A stretch of DNA of 64,000 nt from Mucilaginibacter rubeus (GTDB lineage Bacteria; Bacteroidota; Bacteroidia; Sphingobacteriales; Sphingobacteriaceae): positions 124,001-188,000 of the forward strand of contig NZ_BMKD01000001.1 in the NCBI RefSeq assembly GCF_014643835.1, read 5' to 3'. Position 1 is the first letter of the stretch. Each line of letters starts with the position of its first letter. This document shows, piece by piece, positions 26,318 to 34,832 of this stretch. Below the pieces are notes generated by a model. That model was not told the origin of the DNA, searched no databases, and saw nothing but the letters and a program-made list of their open reading frames with translations. A program made the translations under genes and the position numbers.

Positions 26318-27388
26318 ATGGCATTTTTAAACACTGTGCTCGAACCACCTGCATATGGTTGGACAGATGGACTTGGCAACCTCTCAAAACCTACTAACAC
26401 ACAAATTGTAAAAGAATTTTTTAAACGGCTAAATGTATTCAGGGATAAAAAAAACTGGCTTTCGTTTTTAAGCTGGTCGCTGGTGCTGGCTTTAGTGCCG
26501 TTCCTGGGGCTGTTCATCTTTAAATATTTCAGTATCACAGGTCTCATTGTTGCCTTTGTGTATGGAATGATCATTATGGGTACCCATGGTACAATCTGGC
26601 ACCACCGGTATTGCACCCACGGAGCTTATAGTTTTAAAAATAATTTCTGGCGTTTTTTTACCCAGAACCTTACATTGAAGATCATCCCTGAAGAGATCTA
26701 CGCCGTATCGCACCATGTGCACCACGCTTTATCTGATCAGCCGGGCGATCCTTACAATGCACAAGGTGGTTTTATGTATTGCTTTTTAGCTGATGTTAAC
26801 CACCAGCCCATAGCACGAAACATGGACGAAGCCACTTACAAAAAATGTGTTAACCTGATGAAACACACCGGGGTAAATACAAATACTTACAAGCAGTATC
26901 AAAAATGGGGTACCCTGGCTAATCCAACCCGAACCATAATTGGTATTATACTGAACTGGGGCTTTTGGTTTACAGCTTTCTACCTTTTAGGCGGACCGGC
27001 ATTAGCCTGTGCTGTATTTGGCTCTGCCGGCATTTGGGCAGTTGGTGTACGTACATTTAACTACGAAGGTCATGGAAAAGGAAAAGATATGCGCCGTGAA
27101 GGTATCGACCATAACCGCGAGGATATGTCAATCAATCAGTTGTGGCCGGGTTATGTAGCAGGTGAGTGGCATAACAACCACCATTTATATCCTAAAAGTG
27201 CCCGCTCTGGCTTTAAGCCATATCAGTTTGATTTGGCTTGGTGTTATATTAAAATGATGAGTATGCTGGGAGCCGTAAGCTCATACCGCGATTCAAAAGC
27301 TGATTTTTTGAAGGAATATTGTACACCTGTTCCGGTAGCAGTACCTGCAGCTGTACAGGTTACCGAAATATTAGTAGCTGCGGAGTAA
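26318..27388 (+). CDS. Acyl-CoA / fatty acid desaturase
   Basis: A 356-residue integral-membrane di-iron desaturase. Three His boxes are present: HHRYCTH at 95-101, HHVHH at 132-136 and HNNHH at 285-289. Hydrophobic segments occur near 48-88 and 200-230. It introduces a double bond, likely at delta-9 given the HRxxTH..HxVHH..HxNHH pattern, to adjust membrane fluidity. It stands alone between the TPR kinase and a strong terminator. The last 20 residues are a Val/Pro-rich tail. Regioselectivity is inferred. Confidence 0.9.
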   Translation: MAFLNTVLEPPAYGWTDGLGNLSKPTNTQIVKEFFKRLNVFRDKKNWLSFLSWSLVLALVPFLGLFIFKYFSITGLIVAFVYGMIIMGTHGTIWHHRYCTHGAYSFKNNFWRFFTQNLTLKIIPEEIYAVSHHVHHALSDQPGDPYNAQGGFMYCFLADVNHQPIARNMDEATYKKCVNLMKHTGVNTNTYKQYQKWGTLANPTRTIIGIILNWGFWFTAFYLLGGPALACAVFGSAGIWAVGVRTFNYEGHGKGKDMRREGIDHNREDMSINQLWPGYVAGEWHNNHHLYPKSARSGFKPYQFDLAWCYIKMMSMLGAVSSYRDSKADFLKEYCTPVPVAVPAAVQVTEILVAAE

Positions 27389-27407
27389 GCTGTTATTAAA
27401 TACATTA

Positions 27408-27440
27408 AAAGGCCATAGCAAGATAAGTGCTGTGGCCTTT
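27408..27440 (+). terminator. Intrinsic terminator after the desaturase gene
   Basis: A 12-bp stem (27408-27419 with 27429-27440, one wobble) reading AAAGGCCATAGC / GCTGTGGCCTTT with a 9-base loop, followed by TTGTTT. It begins 20 bases after the desaturase stop. Confidence 0.8.
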
Positions 27441-27449
27441 TTGTTTGGT

Positions 27450-27800
27450 TTGCCGCCGCTTTGGCTGCTGTTAGTATTGTCATCGTCATCTTGTGGAAAG
27501 AAGAAAAGGCGTGGGATTGTGCGATTCCCTCCCCTGGGAGGGTGTAGGGAGGGGTTTCGTCGATGTGCCTATACCGGAAATAGCAGATGAACCCCTCCCT
27601 GCCATTACACATTTCCATCACACCCCTCCCAGGGGAGGGAATTGAAAAACTTTTGCCGTTGTTGGTGTTGTCACCAACAACTATGCGCTGTGCAATTCAA
27701 CTGGTGATCTCCGCTCTATGTCATCCGATGCGTTAACCTATCTGGTGGTTATTGGTGACAACACCAACAACGGCAATGTGACAATACCAATAACAACGGC
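27450..27800. repeat. Nested inverted-repeat element in a 569-bp gene-free gap
   Basis: Two pairs of inverted repeats lie side by side. The first is 27524-27545 with 27620-27642 (ATTCCCTCCCCTGGGAGGGT and its complement, one base inserted). The second is 27653-27677 with 27752-27776, a perfect 25-bp match built around TTGCCGTTGTTGGTG. The arms of the second pair are themselves palindromic (GTTGTTGGTG..CACCAACAAC). Outer flanks near 27460-27490 and 27776-27800 also match loosely in inverted orientation. No reading frame is supported, and the gap 27389-27957 otherwise holds only the desaturase terminator. Confidence 0.8.
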
Positions 27801-27957
27801 GTCCTGTTTTAACCTCCACTCCGTGTTGAAAATACACTTTGTAAAAATCTGGCTATATATCAAAAATGTGGAGAATTGTTAAAATAGTACTATCTTAATA
27901 GCGAATTGATTATATACCTTAGTGAACCGATTATAGTGTACACTAAACACCAAACCA

Positions 27958-29487
27958 ATGCGCTGTAAAATATTAAATGTTGTGTTATACATGGCTTGCA
28001 TTGCCTTGTTTTCTGCTCGCGTTAGTGCTCAGGGCGTAGGAATATTTGAAGGTCAAACCGATGTTGGTACGGTCAAGCATCAGGGCAGCGGTGTATATGA
28101 CGCTAAATTACAGCAATATACGCTTATTGGTTCAGGCCAGAATATCTGGGCTACGCATGATGATTTTCACTTTGTGTGGAAGAAAATGAAAGGCGATTTC
28201 ATTTTGCGCACCAACGCCGCATTTATAGGTAAAGGTGTTGAAGCGCATCGCAAGGTTGGACTAATGGTTCGCACCACGCTTGATTCAAATTCAAAACATA
28301 TCAATGCTGTTGTTCATGGCGATGGCTTAACCTCGTTGCAATACCGTAAAACGGTAAGCGGTATCACCGAAGAAAAGAAGGCATCCATTACCGCGGCCGA
28401 TGTGATCCAGTTGGAACGCAAAGGTAATACCTATACCATGTCGGTAGCACGAAAAGGTGATTTGTTTGTGAGCGAGGAGGTAACCGGTCTTGACCTGGGT
28501 GATGATGTTTATGTAGGCATCTTCATCTGCTCGCACAATGCTGATGTTACCGAGAAAGCGGTATTCAACAATACACGTATCGTCACACCCGCTCCGGCCA
28601 CATTGATACCTTATAAACAATACTTAGGCAGCGCCATTGAGTTACTTGACCTCGAAAGTCAGAACGCGACAGTGGTTTATCAGTCGCCAAAATCACTCCA
28701 GGCCCCAAACTGGACACTTGATGGCAAATCACTTATTTATAACAGCGAAGGTTCACTTTTTAAATTCGATCTTAAATTGCATACACCAACGGTACTCAAT
28801 ACCGGCATCGCTAAAAATAATAATAACGACCATGTGCTTTCCTTCGATGGCAAAATGCTGGCTATCAGCAGCGGCGATGGTGGCCCATCAATAGGATACA
28901 CAGTTTCGTCGGCCGGTGGCGAGGCTACACGGGTAACCCAAACCGGGCATGGGGCAAGTTATATGCATGGCTGGTCGCCCGATAATAAATACCTCGTTTT
29001 TTGTGGCGAGCGCAATAAGGAATTTGACGTTTACCGCATCCCGGCAGGAGGAGGGCCCGAAGAAAGGCTTACTACCACACCTGGTTTAGATGATGGTCCC
29101 GAATATTCGCCCGATGGAAAATACATCTACTTTAATTCGGTGCGCAGCGGCCTGATGCAGGTTTGGCGCATGAAAGCCGATGGCAGTGAGCAAACCCAGC
29201 TTACTAATGATGATTATAACAATTGGTTCCCGCATATCTCGCCCGATGGTAAATGGATAGTTTATATCACCTTTCTTAAAAGCGAAGTATCCCCCGGCGA
29301 CCATCCTTTTTATAAGCATGTATATTTAAGGCTGATGCCGGTAGGCGGAGGCCCTTCAAAAGTGGTAGCTTATTTATACGGTGGCCAGGGTACTATCAAC
29401 ACCCCGTCATGGGCGCCGGATAGCAAGCACCTGGCATTTGTAAGTAACTCTGATTTATTGTTCCCTGTATTTCCTATTGCAAAATAA
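27958..29487 (+). CDS. Exported TolB-like PD40 beta-propeller protein
   Basis: A 509-residue protein with a signal peptide ending VSAQG. Residues about 26-205 form a concanavalin-like sandwich (GSGVYDAKLQQYTLIGSGQ, with VGLMVRTTLD). From 235 to the end there are WD40-like PD40 units, recognised by the recurrent phrases SPDNKYLVF, SPDGKYIYFNS, SPDGKWIVYIT and APDSKHLAFVS. Such proteins are periplasmic binding or scaffold modules. It is the first gene of the catabolic island, and its stop overlaps nothing: the next start is 17 bases away. Ligand unknown. Confidence 0.82.
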   Translation: MRCKILNVVLYMACIALFSARVSAQGVGIFEGQTDVGTVKHQGSGVYDAKLQQYTLIGSGQNIWATHDDFHFVWKKMKGDFILRTNAAFIGKGVEAHRKVGLMVRTTLDSNSKHINAVVHGDGLTSLQYRKTVSGITEEKKASITAADVIQLERKGNTYTMSVARKGDLFVSEEVTGLDLGDDVYVGIFICSHNADVTEKAVFNNTRIVTPAPATLIPYKQYLGSAIELLDLESQNATVVYQSPKSLQAPNWTLDGKSLIYNSEGSLFKFDLKLHTPTVLNTGIAKNNNNDHVLSFDGKMLAISSGDGGPSIGYTVSSAGGEATRVTQTGHGASYMHGWSPDNKYLVFCGERNKEFDVYRIPAGGGPEERLTTTPGLDDGPEYSPDGKYIYFNSVRSGLMQVWRMKADGSEQTQLTNDDYNNWFPHISPDGKWIVYITFLKSEVSPGDHPFYKHVYLRLMPVGGGPSKVVAYLYGGQGTINTPSWAPDSKHLAFVSNSDLLFPVFPIAK

Positions 29488-29503
29488 CCTTAAACATATA
29501 ACC

Positions 29504-30418
29504 ATGTATACATCACGCAGATCATTTTTAAAAACCGGCGCAATGGCAGTAGCCGGGGCGGCGCTACTTCCTGATAGTTTATTTGCCGCTACGGATAATA
29601 AACTTAAACGGGTAGGGGTGCAGCTTTATAGTGTACGCGATGCCATGAAGGCCGATCCGCAGGGAACGCTTAAAAAGATAGCTGATGCAGGTTATGCACA
29701 TGTGGAGCATGCAAATTACATCGACAGAAAATTTTACGGCTATACCGCCAAAGAATTTAAAAAGATCCTGGCCGATCTTGACCTTAAAATGCCAAGCGGC
29801 CATACCGTAATGACACCTCAGCACTGGGATGCAGCCAAAAATGATTTTACCGATGCCTGGAAGTATACTGTTGAAGACGCGGCCACTATGGGGCAAAAGT
29901 TTGTGATAAGCCCCTGGCTTGATGAAAAGGTACGTACAGATACCGATGCCCTGAAACGCACTATGGAGCAGTTTAACAAATGCGGTGAGCTTTGCAAGCA
30001 ATCATCCATGATGTTTGGCTACCATAACCACAACTTTGAGATCAGTACCAAAGTAGGGGATATTACCCTTTATGATTATATCATCCAAAATACCGATCCG
30101 GCTTTGGTGGCCCAGCAAATAGATATCGGTAACATGTACACTACCGGTGGCAGGGCGTTGGAGTTTATCAATAAATATCCCGGCCGTTTCCAGTCCATGC
30201 ACGTAAAGGACGAAATTAAAGTACCGCCACACGGTGGCGATGATACTGAAAGCACCATTTTAGGTGCCGGGATCCTGCCAGTTAGGGATATTGTAAAGGC
30301 CGGGGCAAAAAAAGGCGGCACCTCTTTGTTCATTATTGAGCAGGAAGCATACCAGGGCAAAGACCCAATCGATTGTGTAAAAATTGATTTACAAATCATG
30401 AAAAAATGGGGCTATTAA
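29504..30418 (+). CDS. Tat-exported sugar phosphate isomerase/epimerase-like TIM-barrel protein
   Basis: A 304-residue protein with a twin-arginine signal (TSRRSFLKTGAMAVAGAALL). The AP-endonuclease-2/xylose-isomerase-like TIM barrel follows, with VGVQLYSVRDAM at strand 1, the metal-binding stretch GYHNHNFE (about 180), DIGNMYTTGG and MHVKDEIK near the C-terminus. In this family Glu/His/Asp residues bind a divalent metal and the enzymes isomerise or cleave keto-sugars. Context with 3-keto-forming dehydrogenases suggests a 3-ketoglycoside isomerase or lyase. I started at ATG 29504, not upstream, because the Arg-Arg motif then sits near the N-terminus. Confidence 0.85.
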   Translation: MYTSRRSFLKTGAMAVAGAALLPDSLFAATDNKLKRVGVQLYSVRDAMKADPQGTLKKIADAGYAHVEHANYIDRKFYGYTAKEFKKILADLDLKMPSGHTVMTPQHWDAAKNDFTDAWKYTVEDAATMGQKFVISPWLDEKVRTDTDALKRTMEQFNKCGELCKQSSMMFGYHNHNFEISTKVGDITLYDYIIQNTDPALVAQQIDIGNMYTTGGRALEFINKYPGRFQSMHVKDEIKVPPHGGDDTESTILGAGILPVRDIVKAGAKKGGTSLFIIEQEAYQGKDPIDCVKIDLQIMKKWGY

Positions 30419-30598
30419 TAGTATAAGACTAACTTACACCCGTGAAGATTTAATTTTTACAGCCTTTGATTTTGAATTGTAATTATTAAGTTTGGGAGCA
30501 CATTATAAATCATATTAAGCCTTTCTCGTTACCTGTTCAGTAAACTAAAAGTTTTGTGACAGATAAATGGGCTTCGCTAAAACAATTTAGTTTAAACA

Positions 30599-31210
30599 AT
30601 GGACCGGCGTACCGTCATCAAAAATCTGGCTTTGATAATAGGAGGGGCTGCATTGCTCCCGGCCTGTTCGCAGGATAAAGCAAAGTCGAAGGTTGCACTC
30701 AAAAATATTGATATCACTGCCGATCAGGAACAGTTGATAGGTGATGTTTCGGAAACTTTTATTCCTAAAACAACAACACCGGGCGCTAAAGACCTGCTAT
30801 TGCATTTATTTGTGTTGAAAATGGTGGATGACTGCTATAAAAAGGAAGATCAGCAGGCATTTGTAACTGGCATGGGCCATTTCGCAGATCAATCTCAAAA
30901 ATTATATAGTAAAACGTTTGACCAGCTTGATACTAAAACCCGCGAAGCATTTTTGCTGGATATAGAAAAGGAGGGCAAGGCGGAAGACGAGGCGGCCAGG
31001 AATAGTGGTGATAAAAAAGATGCTGCATCGGCCACGCCTCCTGCCGGCAAATATTCGCCCGAGCTTAAGAAGTTTTACGGCATGGTAAAAAGACAAACCA
31101 TAAACGGTTATACCAATTCAAAATATTTCATGACTAAAGAGGTGGTATATGAGCTTGTGCCGGGCAGGTACAATGCGCATTTCCCTTACAAACAAAAGCA
31201 AGCAGTATAA
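30599..31210 (+). CDS. Gluconate 2-dehydrogenase subunit-3-like lipoprotein, partner of GMC dehydrogenase
   Basis: A 203-residue small subunit. It starts MDRRTVIKNLALIIGG, an Arg-Arg signal, and has a lipobox LLPAC (Cys23). The body matches the gluconate_2-dh3 family (QEQLIGDVSETFIPKTTTPG near 45-64, the conserved ETxIPxTxTPGAK motif). In known glucoside 3-dehydrogenases this subunit carries the catalytic GMC subunit through the Tat system and is required for activity. The stop is 3 bases before the start of that subunit, so they are translationally close. Confidence 0.88.
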   Translation: MDRRTVIKNLALIIGGAALLPACSQDKAKSKVALKNIDITADQEQLIGDVSETFIPKTTTPGAKDLLLHLFVLKMVDDCYKKEDQQAFVTGMGHFADQSQKLYSKTFDQLDTKTREAFLLDIEKEGKAEDEAARNSGDKKDAASATPPAGKYSPELKKFYGMVKRQTINGYTNSKYFMTKEVVYELVPGRYNAHFPYKQKQAV

Positions 31211-31213
31211 GTA

Positions 31214-32932
31214 ATGGCTAATTTAAATATCGACAGCGTTAAAGAACGCACTTTCGACGCGATAGTAATTGGCTCGGGAATGAGCGGGGGATGGGCTGCT
31301 AAAGAGTTTGCGGACAAAGGACTCAAAACACTGATATTGGAGCGTGGCCGCGATGTTAAGCACATTAAGGATTACCCGACTACCAACATGTACCCCTGGG
31401 AGTTTGAACACCGGGGCGAATTGCCGATGGCGGTACAGGAAGCCAATCCTATTGTAAACCGCTGTTATGCTTTTGGAGAAAGCGCCGCGCATTTTTTTGT
31501 TAAAGATGCAGAGCACCCATATATTCAGGATAAACCCTTCGACTGGATCCGCGGATACCAGGTTGGCGGCAAATCCCTGCTTTGGGCACGTCAAACCCAG
31601 CGTTGGAGCGATTTTGATTTTGAAGGCCCCGCCCGCGATGGTTTCGCGGTAGACTGGCCTATCCGTTACAAAGATATTGCACCATGGTATAGTTATGTAG
31701 AGAAATTCGCCGGCATTTCGGGTAACCGTGATGGTATTGCCGAATTGCCGGATGGTGAGTTCCTACCCGCATTCCCATTAAATACTGTTGAAGAATATTT
31801 TAGAGATCACGTAAAAAGCAAATATAAAAACCGCCACGTGATCAGCGCACGTTGCGCCCACCTGTCAACCCCTAATCAAATCCACCTTGATCAGGGCAGG
31901 GTACAATGCCAAAGGAGAACGATCTGTGAGCGTGGCTGCCCCTTTGGTGGCTATTTCAGCGCTAACGCTACCACTATCCCCTGGGCTTTAAAATCTGGTC
32001 ACGCCACATTAAGGCCGTTTTCGGTAGTGGAATCTATTATATATGATGATAAGCTGGGTAAAGCTACCGGTGTGCGGGTTATTGATACCAATACCAAAGA
32101 AGCTATCGACTACTACGCCAAAGTAATATTTGTCAATGCAGCGGCGTTAAATACCAACCTGATATTGCTTAATTCTAAATCACACCGCTTCCCTAATGGT
32201 TTGGGCAATGACAGCGGTGTGCTGGGTAAATATGTAGCTTTCCATAATTATTCGGCCCATATTGGAGCCGAGTATGATGGCGCTAAAGAATGGACAACAG
32301 ATGGCCGTAACCCTGCCGGCGGGGGGTATATCCCAAGGTTCAGGAATGTGTACAAACAAGAAACCGACTTTTTACGCGGTTATGCTTCAGGCTTTGGCGC
32401 TTACAGATCCCCGCAGCGTAGTTGGGACGGCGTAGGTAGCAGTCTGAAAGATAACCTGGCTAACAAAGAGCTTGGCCCGTGGCGTGTAGGGTCGCACATG
32501 ATGGGCGAAACCATCCCGAAGGAAAGCAATTTTGTAAGTCTTGATGACAAGCAAAAAGATGCCTGGGGTGTGCCGTTATTAAAGATGAACATTGATTACG
32601 ACGATAACGACGAGAAGATGAAGAAGGATTATGTGGAGCAGTTAACTGAGATGTTCACCAGCGCGGGCTTTACTAACATTAAAGCAAGTACCGATAAACG
32701 AGCACCGGGGCTTGATATTCATGAAATGGGCGGTGCCCGTATGGGGAATGATCCTAAAACATCGATATTAAACAAATGGAACCAGGTGCATAGCGTTAAA
32801 AACGTATTTGTTACCGACGGCGCCAGCATGACATCAACCTCGTGCCAAAATCCGTCACTAACTTATATGGCCTTTACGGCAAGGGCCGCCGATTATGCCA
32901 TGAGCGAGATGAAGAAGGGGAACCTCTCCTAA
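31214..32932 (+). CDS. GMC-family FAD dehydrogenase with 3Fe-4S motif (glucoside 3-dehydrogenase-like)
   Basis: A 572-residue catalytic subunit. The FAD site is IGSGMSGGWAAKEF (about 19-32) with LERGRD. A C-x5-C-x3-C motif (Cys232, Cys238, Cys242) has exactly the spacing of the 3Fe-4S cluster ligands in bacterial FAD-glucose dehydrogenase. The C-terminal His503 (DIHEMGG) and Asn546 (CQNPSLTY) are the probable catalytic pair. It has no signal of its own and would be exported with the Tat partner encoded just upstream. Expected reaction: oxidation of a sugar C3 hydroxyl to a 3-keto group, with electrons leaving to a cytochrome c. Sugar specificity cannot be read. Confidence 0.88.
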   Translation: MANLNIDSVKERTFDAIVIGSGMSGGWAAKEFADKGLKTLILERGRDVKHIKDYPTTNMYPWEFEHRGELPMAVQEANPIVNRCYAFGESAAHFFVKDAEHPYIQDKPFDWIRGYQVGGKSLLWARQTQRWSDFDFEGPARDGFAVDWPIRYKDIAPWYSYVEKFAGISGNRDGIAELPDGEFLPAFPLNTVEEYFRDHVKSKYKNRHVISARCAHLSTPNQIHLDQGRVQCQRRTICERGCPFGGYFSANATTIPWALKSGHATLRPFSVVESIIYDDKLGKATGVRVIDTNTKEAIDYYAKVIFVNAAALNTNLILLNSKSHRFPNGLGNDSGVLGKYVAFHNYSAHIGAEYDGAKEWTTDGRNPAGGGYIPRFRNVYKQETDFLRGYASGFGAYRSPQRSWDGVGSSLKDNLANKELGPWRVGSHMMGETIPKESNFVSLDDKQKDAWGVPLLKMNIDYDDNDEKMKKDYVEQLTEMFTSAGFTNIKASTDKRAPGLDIHEMGGARMGNDPKTSILNKWNQVHSVKNVFVTDGASMTSTSCQNPSLTYMAFTARAADYAMSEMKKGNLS

Positions 32933-33020
32933 ATCCTCTCCAAAGGAGAGGACTTAAAAAGGGCGGCGTAAGGGGGGCTCCCTCTCCTTTGGAGAGGGCC
33001 GGGGTGAGGTCCTTCGTGTA
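32928..33020. repeat. Pair of GC-rich palindromes between the two GMC genes
   Basis: CCTCTCCAAAGGAGAGG and CCCTCTCCTTTGGAGAGGG, each a self-complementary hairpin, lie about 40 bases apart at the end of the first GMC gene. They also pair with each other across the spacer. They belong to the same intergenic palindrome class seen at 986, 27524, 52510 and 60006. Confidence 0.7.
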
Positions 33021-33116
33021 AAAAAAACACAATGTAATATTTGGAAAATGAATTTTATTCATACATTTAACGACACAACCAAGTACTAAACAAATTTAAC
33101 TAATCATATTATTCGT

Positions 33117-34796
33117 ATGTCTGCAAACACTTATGACGCAATAGTCATTGGCTCAGGAATTTCAGGCGGGTGGGCTGCCAAGGAACTAACACAAAAGGGT
33201 TTGAAAACCATCATGCTTGAGCGTGGCCGTAATATTGAGCACATTAAAGATTACGTAAACGCAACCAAAGATCCATGGGAATTTCCGCACAGAGGCGGCC
33301 GTACCCAGAAAATGATTGATGATTACCCGGTTCTTAAACGCGACTATCCGTTAAATGAAACCAACCTTGACTATTGGGCAAGTGATAAAGATAGTCCTTA
33401 TACAGAGATTAAACGTTTTGACTGGTTCCGTGGTTACCACGTGGGCGGCCGCTCGCTGATGTGGGGACGCCAATCGTACCGCTGGGCTGATGTTGATTTT
33501 GAAGCCAACTTAAAAGATGGCATCGCTGTCGACTGGCCTATCCGCTACAAAGACATCGCTCCGTGGTATAGCTACGCCGAGCAGTTTGCCGGGATCTCCG
33601 GTAATAAAGATGGTTTACCTATCCTTCCGGATGGCGATTTTATGCCGCCTATGGAAATGAACGTGGTTGAAAAAGACGTTTCAAAACGTTTGAAAGAATT
33701 TTATAAAGAAGCGCGTCACATGATCATCGGTCGTACGGCTAATATCACTGTACCGCATAACAACCGTACCAACTGCCAGTACCGTAACAAATGCTGGTTA
33801 GGTTGTCCGTTCGGTGCTTATTTCAGCACACAATCGGCTACATTGCCTGCGGCCATGGCTACCGGTAATTTAACCGTTCGCCCATGGTCTATCGTTACCA
33901 AAATATTGTACGATAAGGATACCAAAAAAGCCAAAGGCGTTGAGGTATTGGATGCTGAAACCAATAAAACTTATGAATACTTCGCTAAGATCGTATTCGT
34001 AAACGCATCAACCATTAACTCGGCCTGGATCCTGATGAATTCAGCTACCGACGTTTGGGAAGGCGGCTTGGGCAGCAGCAGCGGTGAGCTTGGCCACAAC
34101 CTGATGGACCACCACCTTAATGTTAGCGCTTATGGCAGGATTGAAGGTTATGAGGATAAATATTATTTCGGTCGCCGTGCAAATGGTTTCTATATCCCTC
34201 GCTACCGTAACCTTAACGGCGAAAAGCGTGATTACATCCGCGGTTTCGGTTACCAGGGCTCGGCAAGCCGCGAAGGCTGGAGCCGTGACATTGCCGAACT
34301 GAACATTGGCGGCGCGTTTAAGGATGCATTGACCGAGCCAGGTTCATGGCATATAGGTATGGGAGCTTTTGGTGAAACATTGCCTTACCACGAAAACAAG
34401 GTTACCATCGACAAAACCAAAAAAGATAAATGGGGCTTGCCTGTTGTTGCCATTGATGCCGAATTGAAAGCAAATGAGCTGAAAATGCGTATCGATATGG
34501 AAAAAGACGGCAAAGAAATGCTGGAAGCCATGGGTGCTAAAGACGTGCAAACTTCCAGTACTAATCCGTTCCTTGGCCGTGGCATCCATGAAATGGGTAC
34601 CGCGAGGATGGGCCGCGATCCGAAAACTTCAGTATTGAACGAGTGGAACCAGGTTTGGGATGCTAAGAACGTATTTGTTACCGATGGCTCATGTATGACT
34701 TCGGCTGCATGCCAAAACCCGTCGCTTACGTATATGGCATTAACCGCACGTGCGGCCAACCATGCTGTTGAGATACTAAAAAAAGGTGAAATTTAA
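33117..34796 (+). CDS. Second GMC-family FAD dehydrogenase with 3Fe-4S motif
   Basis: A 559-residue paralogue of the preceding gene. It has the FAD motif IGSGISGGWAAKEL, C-x5-C-x3-C at 220-226-230, and His491/Asn534 in HEMGTARMG and CQNPSLTYMA. It differs clearly in the substrate region (about 60-110 and 300-360), so the two enzymes probably oxidise different glycosides or positions. Its own subunit-3 partner is probably the gene at 36385, two genes downstream. Codon use is highly biased towards a few codons, suggesting strong expression. Confidence 0.88.
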   Translation: MSANTYDAIVIGSGISGGWAAKELTQKGLKTIMLERGRNIEHIKDYVNATKDPWEFPHRGGRTQKMIDDYPVLKRDYPLNETNLDYWASDKDSPYTEIKRFDWFRGYHVGGRSLMWGRQSYRWADVDFEANLKDGIAVDWPIRYKDIAPWYSYAEQFAGISGNKDGLPILPDGDFMPPMEMNVVEKDVSKRLKEFYKEARHMIIGRTANITVPHNNRTNCQYRNKCWLGCPFGAYFSTQSATLPAAMATGNLTVRPWSIVTKILYDKDTKKAKGVEVLDAETNKTYEYFAKIVFVNASTINSAWILMNSATDVWEGGLGSSSGELGHNLMDHHLNVSAYGRIEGYEDKYYFGRRANGFYIPRYRNLNGEKRDYIRGFGYQGSASREGWSRDIAELNIGGAFKDALTEPGSWHIGMGAFGETLPYHENKVTIDKTKKDKWGLPVVAIDAELKANELKMRIDMEKDGKEMLEAMGAKDVQTSSTNPFLGRGIHEMGTARMGRDPKTSVLNEWNQVWDAKNVFVTDGSCMTSAACQNPSLTYMALTARAANHAVEILKKGEI

Positions 34797-34832
34797 CCAA
34801 CATCACATAAAAACAACCTAATAAAAACACCT

